Shown one piece after another: positions 62,516 through 64,000 of a DNA stretch of 64,000 nt. The stretch spans positions 28,974-92,973 of IMG/VR virus record IMGVR_UViG_3300027763_000043; one strand, written 5' to 3'. This DNA is from a virus. The number at the start of each line of letters is the position of its first letter. Within the stretch, counting starts at the first letter, position 1. The notes beneath the pieces are model-generated. The model was not told where the DNA came from and did no database searches. It was given only the letters and a program-made list of their open reading frames with translations. The position numbers were made by a program, and so were the translations under genes.

Positions 62516-64000
62516 TCAACCGATTGCAGGTGCAGTAAGAGCAACTTGAGTTGTCTCAGCAGTAGCAAGGTCTAAAGGAAAGTTATGTGCATTCTTAAAC
62601 TTTTCTTAACTATCTGGTATTACTACCAGGATTGGACTATATCATCACCATTTCTGGTGTCGGACGCTTAAACCTGTTATTAAGGAAACTCTATTCCTCA
62701 GGTAGTCTCTGAACCTTTCTCAGATGTATCTGAGACTTGGCTGCTGATTGTCCCGTAGGATTTCCAGCAATTCATCCGATTTAAAGAGCGCAAAGCACAA
62801 CTTGACGCTCATGCATTACCTCAAGACCAAGACCAGCACGATTAAGAATATCAGCCCAAGTAGGAATTACATTGTTCTGATTATCAACAATAGACTGGTT
62901 GAAATTAAAACCATTGCACTAGACCCATAAGTTTACCATTCTTATGGAGTGGACTATATCTTCATCCCGTAGGATGTCGGACGCTTATTCCTGTTATTAA
63001 GGGAACTCTATCCCTCAGGTAGTCTCTGAACCTTTCTTAGATGTATCTAAGACTTGGCTGCTGATTATCCATTTATGGAGGACTTCCAGCAATTCATCCG
63101 ATGTTTGCCGTTTAATTACTTAAACGGAACCCCAATTGAGGTTAAAAGCCATCGTGGATACACCAAGAGCGGTGAACCAGATACCTACAACCGGCCAAGC
63201 AGCAAGGAAGAAGTGCAGTGAACGTGAGTTATTAAAGGACGCATATTGGAAAATAAGGCGACCAAAATAACCATGAGCAGCAACGATGTTGTATGTCTCT
63301 TCTTCTTGTCCAAACTTATAACCATAATTCTGCGATTCAGTTTCAGTGGTTTCACGAACCAAAGAAGAAGTAACTAAACTTCCGTGCATCGCAGAGAACA
63401 ATGAACCACCGAAGACACCAGCAACTCCAAGCATGTGGAAGGGGTGCATCAGAATGTTATGTTCTGCTTGGAAGACAAGCATATAGTTAAAAGTACCAGA
63501 AATGCCAAGAGGCATAGCATCAGAGAACGATCCTTGTCCGAAAGGATATACCAGGAATACTGCAGAAGCGGCAGCAACGGGTGCTGAGTAAGCAACCATA
63601 ATCCAAGGACGCATACCCAAACGATATGAGAGTTCCCATTCACGACCCATGTAGCAGTAGATGCCAATGAGGAAGTGAAATACAACAAGTTGAAAAGGAC
63701 CACCGTTATACAACCATTCATCTAAGGAAGCAGCTTCCCAGATAGGATAGAAGTGAAGACCAATAGCATTAGAAGAAGGAACAACAGCACCAGAGATGAT
63801 GTTGTTACCGTACATTAATGAACCAGAAACAGGTTCACGAATGCCATCAATGTCCACAGGGGGAGCACCGATGAATGCGATGATAAAGCAAGTGGTTGCA
63901 GCAAGCAACGTTGGAATCATCAGAACACCGAACCAACCAACATAAAGACGGTTATCGGTAGAAGTCACCCAGGAACAAAATTCGTCCCAGGCATTAAAAG
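62516..64000 (-). CDS. psbA: psbA, photosystem II D1 protein, split by two group I introns (5' end outside window)
   Basis: The gene reads from the window edge (about fifteen N-terminal residues missing) as [32 protein letters not shown], the conserved D1 helices and NVVA-type His ligands, ending exon 1 at 63139 (MAFNL). Exon 2 is 62916-62805 ([20 protein letters not shown] through EVMHER, 37 codons plus one base). Exon 3 is 62593-62516 ([20 protein letters not shown] then APAIG and TGA). Joined, the C-terminus is complete, including the processed tail after Ala344. Unspliced, the frame stops at 63120 after three wrong residues. The phage D1 keeps photosynthesis running during infection. Confidence 0.93.
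62594..62804 (-). ncRNA. Group I intron 2 of psbA (211 nt)
   Basis: It starts after GAGCGT (HER) and ends in G before AATGCA. The guide GCGCTC (62791-62786) pairs with GAGCGT giving a U.G at the splice site. P7 strands TTCAGAGACTA (62713-62703) and GATATAGTCC (62643-62634) are present. It has no ORF. The core is nearly the same as in intron 1, with different P9-region and terminal hairpins (CACCA/TGGTG, CTGGTA/TACCAG). Confidence 0.88.
62917..63138 (-). ncRNA. Group I intron 1 of psbA (222 nt)
   Basis: It starts after AACCT and ends in G before CAATGG. The guide GGGTT (63132-63128) pairs with AACCT, again with U.G at the splice site. P7 strands TTCAGAGACTA (63030-63020) and GATATAGTCC (62960-62951) are conserved. 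Terminal hairpins are CATCC/GGATG and CCATAAG/CTTATGG. It has no ORF. S-PM2 psbA is known to carry a single group I intron of about this size. Confidence 0.88.

Noticed and set aside
63120-63968. Truncated PsbA ending at 63120
   Set aside because: The final residues after MAFNLN are intron sequence. The true C-terminus is found in two exons downstream on the same strand.

Overview
The window is part of the genome of a marine T4-like cyanophage (a cyanomyovirus infecting Synechococcus or Prochlorococcus). The evidence is a phage psbA (photosystem II D1), T4-type replication and baseplate genes (gp32, gp59, gp33, gp26, gp48, gp53, gp54, gp4), the cyanophage genes phoH and thyX, 2OG-Fe(II) oxygenases, S74 tail fibres, and T4-type late promoters (NATAAATA / CTAAATA). 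Coding is dense and AT-rich. Most genes are on the minus strand; gp4, a hypothetical, gp48, gp53 and a homing endonuclease are on the plus strand.

Layout. 1-8666 is tail core: two tape-measure-like proteins (the first, cut by the window edge, carries lysozyme-like and M23-like modules), a GIY-YIG homing endonuclease, gp51-like and gp26 chaperones, gp54, then plus-strand gp4, a hypothetical, gp48 and gp53. 8696-16051 is replication, recombination and transcription: gp32, a DUF1825 protein, gp59, gp33, a PD-(D/E)XK exonuclease, phoH, thyX and small conserved genes, plus a probable capsid-internal protein. 16080-20734 holds a membrane protein, glutaredoxin and a tailoring operon (two 2OG-Fe(II) oxygenases, a small protein, a flavin-dependent halogenase, a third 2OG oxygenase and a methyltransferase) behind a perfect sigma70 promoter. 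20731-33377 is an array of glycine-rich adhesins, three with Calx-beta-like repeats. 33412-35622 holds a glycosyltransferase, a structural protein and a sulfotransferase. 35673-59677 holds giant fibre and structural genes, including an S74 fibre, two fibres built from 20-residue repeats, a subtilisin-like protease and a beta-helix protein. 59734-62426 holds nucleases, a second glycosyltransferase and small genes. 62516-64000 is psbA.

The most striking observation is that psbA is split by two short group I introns (62917-63138 and 62594-62804). Read without splicing, the gene looks truncated at 63120; removing both introns restores a full D1 C-terminus in frame. The introns share a nearly identical core, show compensatory stem changes, and each has an internal guide matching its own exon with the U.G pair at the 5' splice site. 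An endonuclease VII-like gene lies just downstream. A second notable observation is a U_UUU_UUC slippery heptamer at the end of gp26 that would fuse gp26 to the 57-residue gp51-like ORF by -1 frameshifting, as in lambda G/GT tail assembly chaperones.

Two promoter classes can be read directly: TTGACA-N17-TATAAT (before gp32, the tailoring operon, the sulfotransferase and a putative small RNA; a TTTACA variant near 61790) and T4-type late boxes before structural genes. Several hairpin-plus-U-tract terminators end minus-strand units.
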